From: Curtobacterium guangdongense
Lineage (GTDB): Bacteria; Actinomycetota; Actinomycetes; Actinomycetales; Microbacteriaceae
Assembly: GCF_049341845.1 (NCBI RefSeq)
Contig: NZ_JBMPIT010000002.1
Span: 310,001-374,000, forward strand
Direction: 5' to 3'
Length of the DNA stretch: 64,000 bases
Made by a program: the position numbers and the translations under genes. Below are positions 52,232-61,222 of this stretch, piece by piece; the first letter of the stretch is position 1; each line of letters begins with the position of its first letter. The notes under the pieces are model-generated. The model searched no databases. It saw only the letters and a program-made list of their open reading frames with translations, and was not told where the DNA came from.

Positions 52232-52237
52232 TAGAGT
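52232..52237 (+). promoter_or_regulatory. -10 hexamer of the O-methyltransferase gene
   Basis: TAGAGT lies 19 bases before the GTG at 52257, with GAGGAG between as ribosome binding site. It is back to back with the tatB hexamer. Confidence 0.45.
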
Positions 52238-52256
52238 TGTCGTTCGAGGAGTGTGC

Positions 52257-52889
52257 GTGTCAGAGAAAGAGTCGAACTGGAAGTTCGCGGAGGACATCGT
52301 CTCCGAGTCCGAGGTGATCGCCCGTGCCCGCGAGCACTCGCTCGAGCTCGGTGTCGAAGCCGTCGCTCCGTCGATCGGCGCGCAGATGAGCGTCATCGCC
52401 GCAGCATCCCGCGCGACCGGCATCATCGAGATCGGCACGGGCCTCGGGGTCTCCGGGCTGTACCTGCTCGGCGGTGCCCCGAAGGCGACCCTCACCACGA
52501 TCGACATCGAGGTCGACCACCAGCAGTACGCCCGTGACGCCTACATCGCCGCCGGGACCGCGCCGTCGCGCGTCCGGCTGATCCCCGGTCGCGCCAACCA
52601 GGTGCTCCCCCGCATGAACGAGGCGTCCTACGACGTCGTCCTGGTCGACGCCGACCCCGAGCACGTCATCGAGTACGTCGAGCACGGACTGCGGCTCGCG
52701 CGACTCGGCGGGACCGTCCTGGTGCCGCACGCACTGTGGCGCGGGCGGGTCGCCGACCCGGTGAAGCGGGACCGTGCGACGACCGACTTCCGGCTGCTGC
52801 TCACCGAGGTGTCGACATCCGGCGCCGTGATCAGCTCGCTGTCCCCCGCCGGAGACGGCCTGCTGCAGATGACGAAGGTCACCGCCTAG
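52257..52889 (+). CDS. SAM-dependent O-methyltransferase (class I, Rv1220c-like)
   Basis: The 210-residue Rossmann-type methyltransferase has the SAM motif IIEIGTGLGVSGLYLL, motif II TIDIEVDHQQYARDAY and the metal-site aspartate region YDVVLVDADPEHVIEYVEH typical of catechol/caffeoyl-CoA-type O-methyltransferases. The natural acceptor is unknown. GAGGAG sits seven bases before GTG 52257. The 3' end overlaps the convergent AAA ATPase gene by 11 bases. The pairing with tatB follows the order I recall from mycobacteria. Confidence 0.87.
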   Translation: MSEKESNWKFAEDIVSESEVIARAREHSLELGVEAVAPSIGAQMSVIAAASRATGIIEIGTGLGVSGLYLLGGAPKATLTTIDIEVDHQQYARDAYIAAGTAPSRVRLIPGRANQVLPRMNEASYDVVLVDADPEHVIEYVEHGLRLARLGGTVLVPHALWRGRVADPVKRDRATTDFRLLLTEVSTSGAVISSLSPAGDGLLQMTKVTA

Positions 52890-53643
52890 CGTCCTGCCCG
52901 TCGGCGACGTCGTCGTCCGCCGGCTCCAGGTGTCGGAGGTACCGCTCCGGCGACTCGAGGAACGCGCGCTGGTTCCGCACCAGGTCGAGGTCGGCCCAGG
53001 TGCTGCGCCGGAGACCCCACTCCCCGACCTCGTGGATGGTCGCACCGGGGAACGCCGCCAGCACGGGCGAGTGCGTCGAGAGGACCACCTGCCCGAGGCC
53101 GTCGTCGACGATCGCCTGCAACAGCCCGATGAGCGCCAGACACCCCTGGAACGACAGCGCCGACTCGGGTTCGTCGAGGATCCACAACCCCGGCCACTGC
53201 GACCGGTCGATCACGAAGTCGAGGAACGACTCACCGTGGCTCCGTTCGTGGAACACCGGCTCCGGCCGCGCCCCTGGGTGCTGCTCCAGGTACGTGAAGA
53301 ACCCGTGCATGGTCTCCGCACGGAGGAAGAACCCGCCCTTCGGTGCCCCCGGCTCCCGGTGCAGCGCGATGTGTTCCCAGAGGTCGGACTCGCTCGGACG
53401 CGTGCTGTGACCGGAGTTCGTCGACCCGCCTTCCGGACTCATGCCGAACGCGAGGGCAATCGCCTCCACCAGGGTCGACTTGCCGGCGCCGTTCTCCCCG
53501 ACGAAGACCGTGACGGTGTCGAGGTCGAGCCCGTCGTCGAGGAGCTGCCGGACCGGAGCGAGCGTCGCGGGCCACGCGCCGCGCGGCATCGGGTCGGCGG
53601 CGTACTCCTCGACACGGCGGACGGATCGGCGAGAACGTGGCAC
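52879..53643 (-). CDS. AAA family ATPase (ABC/SMC-like, AAA_21)
   Basis: This 254-residue single-domain ATPase has Walker A VFVGENGAGKSTLVEAI near residue 46, a Walker B with catalytic glutamate in LWILDEPESAL, and VVLSTHSPVLAAFPGA as switch region. No nuclease or TOPRIM domain is attached. Related stand-alone ATPases have unknown roles, some in defence or repair; nothing nearby supports either. GTG 53643 is preceded by CATGAT at six bases, close to the leaderless pattern. Its end overlaps the O-methyltransferase gene. Confidence 0.82.
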   Translation of the reverse strand: MPRSRRSVRRVEEYAADPMPRGAWPATLAPVRQLLDDGLDLDTVTVFVGENGAGKSTLVEAIALAFGMSPEGGSTNSGHSTRPSESDLWEHIALHREPGAPKGGFFLRAETMHGFFTYLEQHPGARPEPVFHERSHGESFLDFVIDRSQWPGLWILDEPESALSFQGCLALIGLLQAIVDDGLGQVVLSTHSPVLAAFPGATIHEVGEWGLRRSTWADLDLVRNQRAFLESPERYLRHLEPADDDVADGQDARR

Positions 53644-53686
53644 GCCACCATCATGACGGCGACCGGTGACACCGCCCCAGGACCAC

Positions 53687-53720
53687 AGAAGGCCCGGAAC
53701 GTACGCGTTCCGGGCCTTCT
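53687..53720 (-). terminator. Terminator of the DUF3117 gene
   Basis: AGAAGGCCCGGAACG and its exact reverse complement, separated by four bases, form a 15-bp stem; outer CCAC/GTGG pairs extend it. It lies 20 bases past the minus-strand stop. Confidence 0.75.
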
Positions 53721-53739
53721 GCTGTGGAGCGTCGACGAA

Positions 53740-53910
53740 CTATGCCGAGACGACCTCGGCGAGTGCGTCGTGGAGTTCCTTGGCCTCGGCATCGTTGACC
53801 GAGACGACCAGGCGGCCTCCACCTTCGAGCGGAACCCGCACGATGATGAGTCGACCCTCCTTAACAGCCTCCATCGGCCCGTCACCGGTCCTCGGCTTCA
53901 TGGCTGCCAT
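53740..53910 (-). CDS. DUF3117 domain-containing protein
   Basis: This 56-residue protein is nearly invariant in actinobacteria: MAAMKPRTGDGPMEAVKEGR, then beta strands (LIIVRVPLEGGGRLVVSVN) and a helix (DAEAKELHDALAEVV). The function is unknown. AAAGGGGAC before ATG 53910 is a strong ribosome binding site, and a GATAAT -10 at 53945-53950 gives a leader of about 30 bases, so this gene does not follow the leaderless pattern. High expression is likely. Confidence 0.92.
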   Translation of the reverse strand: MAAMKPRTGDGPMEAVKEGRLIIVRVPLEGGGRLVVSVNDAEAKELHDALAEVVSA

Positions 53911-53944
53911 CAGATGTCCCCTTTCGTGCAGTACATGCATCCCC

Positions 53945-53950
53945 ATTATC
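53945..53950 (-). promoter_or_regulatory. -10 hexamer of the DUF3117 gene
   Basis: GATAAT on the minus strand, close to TATAAT, about 35 bases upstream of the ATG. Confidence 0.5.
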
Positions 53951-54036
53951 CCGTATCGGCAGGAGACTGCGAAACCGCCCAGGATGGGGGTGCGGAATCG
54001 CGCCGATTTCGCGGCTTGCCGTGGTCACCTTGGGAC

Positions 54037-55251
54037 ATGCCGAACATCCGCTCCACGTCTCGTCCATCCGACGACGGTGTCGTCGAGGCCGTCCCGTCGG
54101 GCATGCGCATCGCGGGCGCGTTCTCGTGGCGGTTCCTCGTGGTGGTCGCCGCCCTGGCCGTGGTCGTCGCCCTCGTGATCCTGCTGCAGGAGATCGTGGT
54201 GCCGTTCCTCATCGGGCTGCTCGTGTGTGCCCTGCTCGCACCGTTCTCCACGTTCCTGCAACGGCACCGCTGGCCGAAGTGGCTCGCCGTGCTCTCCTGT
54301 TTCCTCGCGGTCGTCGTCGTCATCGGTGTGCTCGCGCTGATCGTCACGGCGCAGATCCGGTACGACATCCCGACGCTCGCACACCGGCTGCGGAGCAACG
54401 TGCAGACGTTCCAGACGCTGCTCGGGTCCGAGCCGTTCGGCATCACCTCGGCGCAGGTGACGAAGTACCTGTCCGAGGCGACGGCGTTCCTGCAGAAGCA
54501 CTCCGCGTCGATCCTGTCCGGCGCCGCGGAGGCCGGCAGCGGACTGGTCCACGCGCTCGAGGGACTGTTCATCGTGGTCTTCACGACGATCTTCGTCCTG
54601 GTGGACGGGCGGCGGATCTGGTCGTGGGTCGTCCGGATCTTCCCCGTCCGTTCCCGCGGGCGGATCGACGCGGCTGGTCAGGCCGGCTGGAAGACCCTGA
54701 CGAGCTTCATCCGGGTCCAGCTCATCGTCGCGGTGACCGACGCGCTCGGCATCGTCATCGGCGCGCTCGCCCTGGGACTCCCGCTCGCGATCCCGATCGG
54801 TGTGATCGTCTTCTTCGGCGCGTTCGTCCCCGTCGTCGGTGCGATCGTCGCCGGCATCGTCGCGGTCGTCGTCGCCCTCGTCTTCAACGGATTAGTGCCG
54901 GCGCTGATCATGCTCGCCGTCGTCGTGGCCGTGCAGCAGCTCGAGAGCCACGTGCTGCACCCGTTCCTCACGGGGTCGGCAGTCCGGGTGCACCCACTCG
55001 GGGTGGTGCTCGGTGTGACCGCGGGCACCACGATCGCGGGCGTCGTCGGGGCGTTCTTCGCGGTGCCGTTCATCGCGACCGTGAACGCCATGGTGCACGC
55101 AGCCGCGGACTGGCGACCGGGTGAGGCCCCTGACGCGACTCCGCCCGCCGCCGAGTCCGACGAGCGCGAAGCCGACGACGACGCAAGGTCAGGCACTGCG
55201 GGCGCCGGACACGGCGGGGCGGACGCCGATCACGGCGGGGTCCAGTCGTAG
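54037..55251 (+). CDS. AI-2E family transporter (PerM/YdgG-like)
   Basis: The 404-residue polytopic protein has about eight hydrophobic segments in the AI-2E exporter pattern: two N-terminal helices (FLVVVAALAVVVALVILLQE, VVPFLIGLLVCALLAPF), a long extracytoplasmic or amphipathic part (about residues 105-170), and the conserved C-terminal array with PIGVIVFFGAFVPVVGAIV and ESHVLHPFLTGSAVRVHPL. The substrate is not known; the family is better described as PerM-like permeases. The tail is acidic and Gly/Ala-rich. It overlaps the convergent mannosyltransferase-like gene by 22 bases. Confidence 0.86.
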   Translation: MPNIRSTSRPSDDGVVEAVPSGMRIAGAFSWRFLVVVAALAVVVALVILLQEIVVPFLIGLLVCALLAPFSTFLQRHRWPKWLAVLSCFLAVVVVIGVLALIVTAQIRYDIPTLAHRLRSNVQTFQTLLGSEPFGITSAQVTKYLSEATAFLQKHSASILSGAAEAGSGLVHALEGLFIVVFTTIFVLVDGRRIWSWVVRIFPVRSRGRIDAAGQAGWKTLTSFIRVQLIVAVTDALGIVIGALALGLPLAIPIGVIVFFGAFVPVVGAIVAGIVAVVVALVFNGLVPALIMLAVVVAVQQLESHVLHPFLTGSAVRVHPLGVVLGVTAGTTIAGVVGAFFAVPFIATVNAMVHAAADWRPGEAPDATPPAAESDEREADDDARSGTAGAGHGGADADHGGVQS

Positions 55252-56480
55252 CCGTCGACCCACCAGCAGTAGTACATCCAGACCCACTGCAGCACGACGC
55301 ACAGCACGACGACGGCCACGCGGTACACCCGTGACCGAGGCAGCGCCACGATCCCGAGCAGCGGTGCGATCGGCAGCAGGATGCGCCACGTGCTCGACTG
55401 CGGGAAGAACACCGCGAGCAGGTACACCAGGTAGGCGACCGCCCAGAGCCGCAGCTCGAGCCCGATCCGCCGAGCCGGCGCCATGAACACGAACGCCGCG
55501 AACCCGACGAGCACCAGGGCGAGCAGCACCCCGCCGGCCGGCTGCCGGAACCACCACCCGAAGCCCTGCACCCACGGGGCGAACGGCACGAGTTCCTTCC
55601 ACCCGATGTAGGACGACCGCCAGGCGAGCTCCGTGTCCGTGTACGCCTTCGGGACGCCGGTGACCGCCCACGCGATCGCCGGCCACGCGAGCCCGACCAG
55701 ACCGGAGACGACCGCCACGACCGCAGGCGGGACGAGCGACCGGAACGACGGACGCGACGGCATCCGCACCCACGCGGGCCGGAGCCACCACACGCCGATG
55801 AACAGCACCATCAGCAGCGCGAACGCCAGACCGGTGGGGCGGGTCATGCCGAGCAGCAGCACGACGGGCAGCATCGTCCAGAACCGGCGCTGCACGAGGA
55901 GCATCAGCGCCACGAGCAGCAGGAACAGCCCCATCGCCTCGGCGTACGCGACCTGGAACATGACCGAGACCGGCGCGACGCAGAACAGCACCGTCGCGAA
56001 CGTCGCCCGTGCCGGGTCGAGGAACCGCCCCATCAGCCGGCGGAAGACCAGCGCAGCACCCCACCCGGCGACCAGCGACACCGAGACCGCAACGAGCTCG
56101 AAGGACGCTCCGGTGAGCAGCATCAGCCCACGGACCAGGAACGGGTACGCCGGCATGAACGCCCACGCGTTCTCGGTGACGTGCCCTGCGGTGTCGATCG
56201 GGAGCGTCGAGGGGTACCCGGCCGAGGCGATCACCCGGTACCAGGCGCCGTCCCAGATCGACGCGAACGACAGGTACGGCGGGTGCGACAACGTGAACGA
56301 GTTCGCGGTCTGGATGCTCGAGAACCCCATGAGCATCGCGCCGGTGACGATCCGGGCGAGCAGGTAGACGACGGTGATCCGCGCCCACCAGGGCACGACG
56401 CGGTACCGCGCACGCCAGCGCGCGACCCCTGGACGTGGACGCCGGACCGGCACGGAGCCGGACGGCGACGCGGTGGTCAC
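55230..56480 (-). CDS. Membrane mannosyltransferase-like protein (GT-C, PIG-V-like)
   Basis: The 416-residue protein has about ten hydrophobic segments and resembles GT-C glycosyltransferases of the Gpi18/PIG-V type: SIWDGAWYRVIASAGYP near residue 75 (acidic catalytic loop), ENAWAFMPAYPFLVRG, YAEAMGLFLLLVAL and MTRPTGLAFALLM. These use polyprenyl-phosphate mannose outside the membrane. The acceptor is unknown. GTG 56480 overlaps the dapE stop by four bases (GTGA) and is chosen; ATG 56492 would add four residues. It is downstream in the dapE transcript. Confidence 0.75.
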   Translation of the reverse strand: MTTASPSGSVPVRRPRPGVARWRARYRVVPWWARITVVYLLARIVTGAMLMGFSSIQTANSFTLSHPPYLSFASIWDGAWYRVIASAGYPSTLPIDTAGHVTENAWAFMPAYPFLVRGLMLLTGASFELVAVSVSLVAGWGAALVFRRLMGRFLDPARATFATVLFCVAPVSVMFQVAYAEAMGLFLLLVALMLLVQRRFWTMLPVVLLLGMTRPTGLAFALLMVLFIGVWWLRPAWVRMPSRPSFRSLVPPAVVAVVSGLVGLAWPAIAWAVTGVPKAYTDTELAWRSSYIGWKELVPFAPWVQGFGWWFRQPAGGVLLALVLVGFAAFVFMAPARRIGLELRLWAVAYLVYLLAVFFPQSSTWRILLPIAPLLGIVALPRSRVYRVAVVVLCVVLQWVWMYYCWWVDGYDWTPP

Positions 56481-57559
56481 GCCGTCAGCCACCGACGCAG
56501 ACCGTCCTCGACCGCGGTGATCTGCGCGACCGGGACCTGTTCGTCGTCGTGGTGTGCGAACACCGGCTCACCCGGGCCGTAGTTCACGGCGGGGACGCCG
56601 AGGGCCGAGAAGCGGGCGACGTCGGTCCAGCCGTACTTCGGACGCGGCGCCGGACCACCGACGGCGGCGACGAAGTCCTGCGCGAGCGGCGCGTCGAGAC
56701 CCGGGCGTGCGCCGGCGGCCAGGTCGACGATGTCCACCTGGTAGCCGTCGAACAGCTCACGGATGTGCGCGACGGCCTCGTCCGCGGAGCGCGACGGGGC
56801 GAACCGGTAGTTCACGTGGACCATGACCTCGTCCGGGATGACGTTGCCGGCGATGCCGCCGGTGATCCCCACGGCGTTGAGGCCCTCGCGGTACTCGAGC
56901 CCGTCGACCTCGACCGTGCGCGGCTCGTACGCGGCCAGGGTCGCCAGGATCGGCGCCGCCTTGTGGACGGCGTTGTCACCGATCCAGCTGCGGGCGCTGT
57001 GCGAGCGCTTGCCGTACGCGCGGATCTCGGCGCGGAGGTTCCCGTTGCAGCCGCCCTCGATCTGGGCGCCGGACGGTTCACCGAGGATGGCGAAGTCCCC
57101 GGCCAGCAGCTCCGGGCGCGTGCGCGCCAGGCGTCCGAGGCCGTTCAGCGCGTCGGACACCTCCTCGTGGTCGTACCAGACCCACGTGACGTCCACCGAC
57201 GGCGCCGCCAGGTTGTACGCGAGCTTCAGCTGCACCGCGCAGCCCGCCTTCATGTCGACGGTCCCGCGTCCCCAGAGGATCTCGGTGCCGTCCTCCGCCG
57301 TCCGGAACTCCGTCGGCAGGTTGTCGTTCAGCGGCACGGTGTCGATGTGGCCGGCGATCACCACGCGGCGGTCACGGCCGAGGTTCGTGCGCGCCACGAT
57401 CGCGTCGCCGTCCCGGATCACCTCGAGGTGCGGCAGCGGCGCGAGCACCGCCTCGATCGCGTCCGCGAGGGACCGCTCGTTGCCGGACACCGACTCGATG
57501 TCGCAGATGGCACGGGTGATGTCGATGGACGAGGCGGTGAGGTCGAGCTGCTCCGGCAT
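56477..57559 (-). CDS. dapE: Succinyl-diaminopimelate desuccinylase
   Basis: DapE releases succinate from N-succinyl-LL-DAP on the way to lysine and meso-DAP. The 360-residue M20 metallopeptidase has AGHIDTVPLNDNLP (first metal ligand and following Asp), LWGRGTVDMKAGCAV (bridging Asp), the catalytic Glu-Glu in YDHEEVSDAL, LGEPSGAQIEGGCNGN and GYGPGEPVFAHHDDE near the end. Length is normal for the actinobacterial type. ATG 57559 follows TAGGGT by six bases. dapD is divergent, with a 35-base spacer. Confidence 0.94.
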   Translation of the reverse strand: MPEQLDLTASSIDITRAICDIESVSGNERSLADAIEAVLAPLPHLEVIRDGDAIVARTNLGRDRRVVIAGHIDTVPLNDNLPTEFRTAEDGTEILWGRGTVDMKAGCAVQLKLAYNLAAPSVDVTWVWYDHEEVSDALNGLGRLARTRPELLAGDFAILGEPSGAQIEGGCNGNLRAEIRAYGKRSHSARSWIGDNAVHKAAPILATLAAYEPRTVEVDGLEYREGLNAVGITGGIAGNVIPDEVMVHVNYRFAPSRSADEAVAHIRELFDGYQVDIVDLAAGARPGLDAPLAQDFVAAVGGPAPRPKYGWTDVARFSALGVPAVNYGPGEPVFAHHDDEQVPVAQITAVEDGLRRWLTA

Positions 57560-57565
57560 GCGGTC

Positions 57566-57571
57566 ACCCTA
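57566..57571 (-). promoter_or_regulatory. -10 hexamer of dapE (leaderless)
   Basis: TAGGGT, six bases, ATG at 57559 on the minus strand. Confidence 0.5.
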
Positions 57572-57582
57572 CCGGGCACCAC

Positions 57583-57588
57583 TACCCT
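57583..57588 (+). promoter_or_regulatory. -10 hexamer of dapD (leaderless)
   Basis: TACCCT, six bases, GTG at 57595. It lies 11 bases from the dapE hexamer on the other strand, so the two promoters share one short region. Confidence 0.55.
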
Positions 57589-57594
57589 GGAGCC

Positions 57595-58554
57595 GTGACC
57601 GACACCACCGCCCGCCCGACCTCCGCCTGGGGCCACGGCCTCGCGACCGTCGCCTCCGACGGCACCGAGCTCGACACCTGGTTCCCGGAGACGCACCTCG
57701 GCGCGCTTCCCGCTGACGCCGAGTTGCCCCTCGAGCTGCAGGAGCACATCGGCGAGGACGACCGCCGTGGGGTCCGCATCGAGGCCGTCACCGTCGAGAT
57801 CGAGATCGACGCCGCCCCGACCAGCACCCCGGACGCCTACCTGCGCCTGCACCTCCTCAGCCACCTGCACGTGCGTCCGAACACGATCAACCTCGACGGC
57901 GTCTTCGGCCACCTGCCGATCGTCGCGTGGACGAACGCCGGGCCCGTGCTCCCCGCCGACCTGACGCGCCTCCGCCCGTCCCTGCAGCGCGCCGGCATCG
58001 CCGTGCACGCGATCGACAAGTTCCCCCGCCTGGTCGACTACGTCGTCCCGGACCGGGTCCGCATCGGCGACGCCAACCGGGTCCGACTGGGCGCACACCT
58101 CGCACCGGGCACCACCGTCATGCACGAGGGCTTCGTGAACTTCAACGCCGGCACCCTCGGCGACGCCATGATCGAGGGCCGCGTGTCCCAGGGCGTCGTC
58201 GTCGGCAACGGCACCGACATTGGCGGCGGGGCGTCCATCATGGGCACGCTCTCCGGCGGCGGCACGCACCGCGTCTCGCTCGGCGAGCGCGCGCTGCTCG
58301 GCGCGAACGCCGGGCTCGGCATCTCCCTCGGCGACGACTCCGTCATCGAGGCGGGTCTCTACGTCACCGCCGGCACCAAGGTCGTGCTGGTCGGGTCGGC
58401 GCCGAACCCCGACGGCACCCCGAAGACCGTGAAGGCGGCGGAGCTGTCCGGCACGCCGAACGTCCTGTTCCGCCGCAACAGCCTCTCCGGCGCCGTGGAG
58501 GCGCTGCAGCGCCGGGGCGAGGGCATTCAGCTCAACACCGCGCTCCACGCGTAA
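57595..58554 (+). CDS. dapD: Tetrahydrodipicolinate N-succinyltransferase
   Basis: DapD transfers succinyl from succinyl-CoA to tetrahydrodipicolinate. The 319-residue protein is of the actinobacterial type, with an N-terminal alpha/beta domain and a left-handed beta-helix of hexapeptide repeats (VRIGDANRVRLGAHLAPGT, VVVGNGTDIGGGASIMG, ALLGANAGLGISLGDDSVI). GTG 57595 is set by TACCCT. It is divergent from dapE. With dapC at 60093, three steps of the succinylase branch are in this window. A GGAGGC-family terminator follows. Confidence 0.94.
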   Translation: MTDTTARPTSAWGHGLATVASDGTELDTWFPETHLGALPADAELPLELQEHIGEDDRRGVRIEAVTVEIEIDAAPTSTPDAYLRLHLLSHLHVRPNTINLDGVFGHLPIVAWTNAGPVLPADLTRLRPSLQRAGIAVHAIDKFPRLVDYVVPDRVRIGDANRVRLGAHLAPGTTVMHEGFVNFNAGTLGDAMIEGRVSQGVVVGNGTDIGGGASIMGTLSGGGTHRVSLGERALLGANAGLGISLGDDSVIEAGLYVTAGTKVVLVGSAPNPDGTPKTVKAAELSGTPNVLFRRNSLSGAVEALQRRGEGIQLNTALHA

Positions 58555-58566
58555 CGCGGCAACCGA

Positions 58567-58613
58567 CTGGAGGCCCGGTGCCGGTCCGCGAGACCGGCAC
58601 CGGGCCTCCAGTG
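58567..58613. terminator. GGAGGC-family hairpin, perfect 21-bp arms
   Basis: Arms 58567-58587 and 58593-58613 are exact reverse complements with a CGCGA loop. It lies between the converging dapD and gltA genes and probably terminates both. Confidence 0.75.
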
Positions 58614-58635
58614 CGTGGCGACGGTGACCGCCGCG

Positions 58636-59994
58636 TCAGCGAGCGGGCAGGTCCCGCTTCGGGGACCCCACGTACAGCTGCTGCGGGCGACCGATCTTGT
58701 TGAGGGGGTCGTTGTTGAGCTCGCGCCACTGCGCGATCCAGCCGGGCAGGCGCCCGATCGCGAACAGCACGGTGAACATCCGCGGCGGGAAGCCCATCGC
58801 CTTGTAGATGATGCCCGTGTAGAAGTCCACGTTCGGGTAGAGCTTGCGGTCGATGAAGTACTGGTCGCTGAGCGCGATCTCCTCGAGCTCCCGGGCGATG
58901 TCGAGCAGGTCGTCCTGCACGCCGAGGGACTCGAGGACCTCGTCCGCCGACTCCTTCACGAGCTTCGCGCGGGGGTCGTAGTTCTTGTACACGCGGTGCC
59001 CGAAGCCCATGAGCTTCACCCCGCGCTCCTTGTTCTTCACGCGCTCGACGAAGCGCTGCACGGGCTCGCCGGAGTCCTTGATCTGCTGGAGCATCTCGAG
59101 GACGGCCTCGTTCGCGCCACCGTGCAGCGGGCCGTACAGGGCGTTGATCCCGGCGGAGATCGACGCGAACATGTTCGCCTTCGTCGAGCCGACCAGGCGG
59201 ACCGTGGCGGTGGAGGCGTTCTGCTCGTGGTCCTCGTGCAGGATGAGCAGCCGGTCGAGCGCCTTCGTGAGCACCGGGTTCGGCGTGTAGGTCTCGGCCA
59301 TGGTGCCGAAGTTCAGGCGCAGGAAGTTGTCGACGAACGACAGCGAGTTGTCCGGGTACAGGAAGGCCTGCCCGATGGACTTCTTGTGCGCGTAGGCGGC
59401 GATGACCGGGAGCTTCGCGAGGAGCCGGACGGTCTGGAGCTCGACCTTCTCCGGGTCGTCGACGTCCATGTCGTCCTCGTAGTACGTGGACAGCGCGCTG
59501 ACCGCACTGGAGAGCACCGACATCGGGTGCGCCGAGTGCGGCAGGGCGTCGAAGAGGCGACGGAGGTCCTCGTGCAGGAGGGTGTGCCGACGGATGCGCG
59601 CGTCGAAGTCCTCGAGCTCGGACTCGGTCGGCAGCTCGCCGTAGATGAGCAGCCAGGCGACCTCGAGGAACGTGCAGTTCGAGGCGACCTGGTCGATCGG
59701 GTACCCGCGGTACCGCAGGATGCCCTGGTCGCCGTCGATGTACGTGATCGCGCTCTTGGTCGACCCGGTGTTCACGAACCCGTAGTCGAGCGTGTTCATG
59801 CCGGTCTGCTTCTTGAAGGTCGAGATGTCCACCGTGGACGCGCCGTCGACGCTCGGCAGGATCGGGAACTCCGCCGTTCCACCCGGGTACGACAGCGTCG
59901 CGGTCTCCGTCGCCTGCTCGGCGGCGGGACTCACGGGGACGGGCGTCGTTGGCGGTGTGGCCGTCTTCTGAGCGTCATTGGCAGTGTCAGTCAC
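58636..59994 (-). CDS. gltA: Citrate synthase
   Basis: The enzyme condenses oxaloacetate and acetyl-CoA at the entry to the TCA cycle. The 452-residue type II (hexameric-type) sequence has the catalytic His in PLHGGANEAVLEML, MGFGHRVYKNYDPRAK with the oxaloacetate-binding His, and the catalytic Asp in YPNVDFYTGIIY. The first ~35 residues are Thr/Pro/Ala-rich and probably disordered. GTG 59994 follows TAGGCT by six bases. It is monocistronic. Confidence 0.96.
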   Translation of the reverse strand: MTDTANDAQKTATPPTTPVPVSPAAEQATETATLSYPGGTAEFPILPSVDGASTVDISTFKKQTGMNTLDYGFVNTGSTKSAITYIDGDQGILRYRGYPIDQVASNCTFLEVAWLLIYGELPTESELEDFDARIRRHTLLHEDLRRLFDALPHSAHPMSVLSSAVSALSTYYEDDMDVDDPEKVELQTVRLLAKLPVIAAYAHKKSIGQAFLYPDNSLSFVDNFLRLNFGTMAETYTPNPVLTKALDRLLILHEDHEQNASTATVRLVGSTKANMFASISAGINALYGPLHGGANEAVLEMLQQIKDSGEPVQRFVERVKNKERGVKLMGFGHRVYKNYDPRAKLVKESADEVLESLGVQDDLLDIARELEEIALSDQYFIDRKLYPNVDFYTGIIYKAMGFPPRMFTVLFAIGRLPGWIAQWRELNNDPLNKIGRPQQLYVGSPKRDLPAR

Positions 59995-60000
59995 GAGAAC

Positions 60001-60006
60001 AGCCTA
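60001..60006 (-). promoter_or_regulatory. -10 hexamer of gltA (leaderless)
   Basis: TAGGCT, six bases, GTG at 59994 on the minus strand. Confidence 0.5.
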
Positions 60007-60092
60007 ATCGCGCCGTCTGTCGCTCGCGCACACCCAGAGCCTCGGAACTTGGTGGGACTCACGAATTGCGGTCGGGTCGCCGCCCCGGTCGC

Positions 60093-61211
60093 CTACGCGG
60101 AAGCCACGCGGCGGCCGCTCGTCAGCCGCTGCGCCGCCGCTGCGATCCGCTCGTCCGTCGCGGTGAGGGCGACGCGCACGTGCTCGCCGCCGGCCGCGCC
60201 GTAGAAGGTCCCCGGGGCGACGAGGATGCCGCGCTCCGCCAGCCACGCCACCGTGTCGAGCGCCGGTTCACCCCTGGTGGCCCAGAGGTACAGGCCCGCC
60301 TCGCTGTGGTCGACGCGGAAACCGGCGCCCTCGAGCGCACGCCGGAGCATGCCGCGACGGGCACGGTACAGCGCCTTCTGCTGCTGCACGTGCGTCTGGT
60401 CCGCGAGCGCGACGATCATCGCCTGCTGCACGGGCAGCGGCGGCATCATGCCGGTGTGCTTCCGCACGGCGAGGACCTCGGCGAGCACCGCGGCGTCGCC
60501 GGCGACGAAGGCGGCTCGGTAGCCGGCCAGGTTGGACTGCTTCGACAGGGAGTACACGCTGAGCACGCCGTCGACGGAGTCGCCCACGACGCGCGGGTCG
60601 AGGATCGTCGGGGTCGGCTGCTGGTCGAACGGTGCTTCCCAGCCGAGTTCGGCGTAGCACTCGTCCCCGACGATCACGGCGCCGAGGGCACGGGCGCGGG
60701 CGACGGCGACGCGGAGTTCCTCGATCGAGAGCACCCGCCCGTCGGGGTTGCCCGGGGAGTTCAGCCAGATCAGCTTGGTGCCGTCCGGCCACGCGGCGGG
60801 ATCGTCCGACGCCAGGGCCGTGGCTCCGACGAGCGCCGCGCCGAGCTCGTACGTCGGGTACGCCGCAGCGGGGAACACGACGGTGTCCCCCTTGCCGATG
60901 CCGAGCCAGAGCGCGAGGCCGGCGATGAACTCCTTCGAGCCGATCGTCGGCAGCGTCTGGTCCTCGGTCAGTTGCACGCCGTGGCGGCGGCCGTACCAGT
61001 CGGCGATGGCCTGGCGCAGGGCAGGGGTCCCGGCGACCTGCGGGTAGGCATGCGCGTCGGTGGCCTCGGACAGCGCCGTCCTGATGACTGCAGGGGTCGG
61101 GTCGACGGGCGAACCGACGCTGAGGTCGACGATGCCGCCCTCGTACTCGGCCGCGCGCTGCTTGAACGGGACGAGCTGGTCCCAGGGGAAGTCGGGGAGG
61201 TCGAGCGCCAC
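60093..61211 (-). CDS. dapC: Succinyldiaminopimelate aminotransferase DapC
   Basis: This 372-residue fold-type I aminotransferase is of the actinobacterial DapC type and makes N-succinyl-LL-DAP. Landmarks: DLSVGSPVDPTPAVI at the N-terminus, LPTIGSKEFIAGLALWLG, WLNSPGNPDGRVLS, VIVGDECYAELGWE and the PLP lysine in VYSLSKQSNLAGYRA. GTG 61211 (VALDLPDFPWD) starts 11 bases after the fdxA stop and lacks a Shine-Dalgarno, so it is probably coupled. The fdxA-dapC order is a conserved actinobacterial pair, and dapD/dapE nearby supports the call. Confidence 0.9.
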   Translation of the reverse strand: MALDLPDFPWDQLVPFKQRAAEYEGGIVDLSVGSPVDPTPAVIRTALSEATDAHAYPQVAGTPALRQAIADWYGRRHGVQLTEDQTLPTIGSKEFIAGLALWLGIGKGDTVVFPAAAYPTYELGAALVGATALASDDPAAWPDGTKLIWLNSPGNPDGRVLSIEELRVAVARARALGAVIVGDECYAELGWEAPFDQQPTPTILDPRVVGDSVDGVLSVYSLSKQSNLAGYRAAFVAGDAAVLAEVLAVRKHTGMMPPLPVQQAMIVALADQTHVQQQKALYRARRGMLRRALEGAGFRVDHSEAGLYLWATRGEPALDTVAWLAERGILVAPGTFYGAAGGEHVRVALTATDERIAAAAQRLTSGRRVASA

Positions 61212-61222
61212 GTGCGTGTCGT

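Noticed and set aside
52879..53643. Part of a defence system (AAA ATPase such as in Gabija or Septu)
   Set aside because: No nuclease, TOPRIM or HNH partner is encoded next to it, and the neighbours are housekeeping genes.
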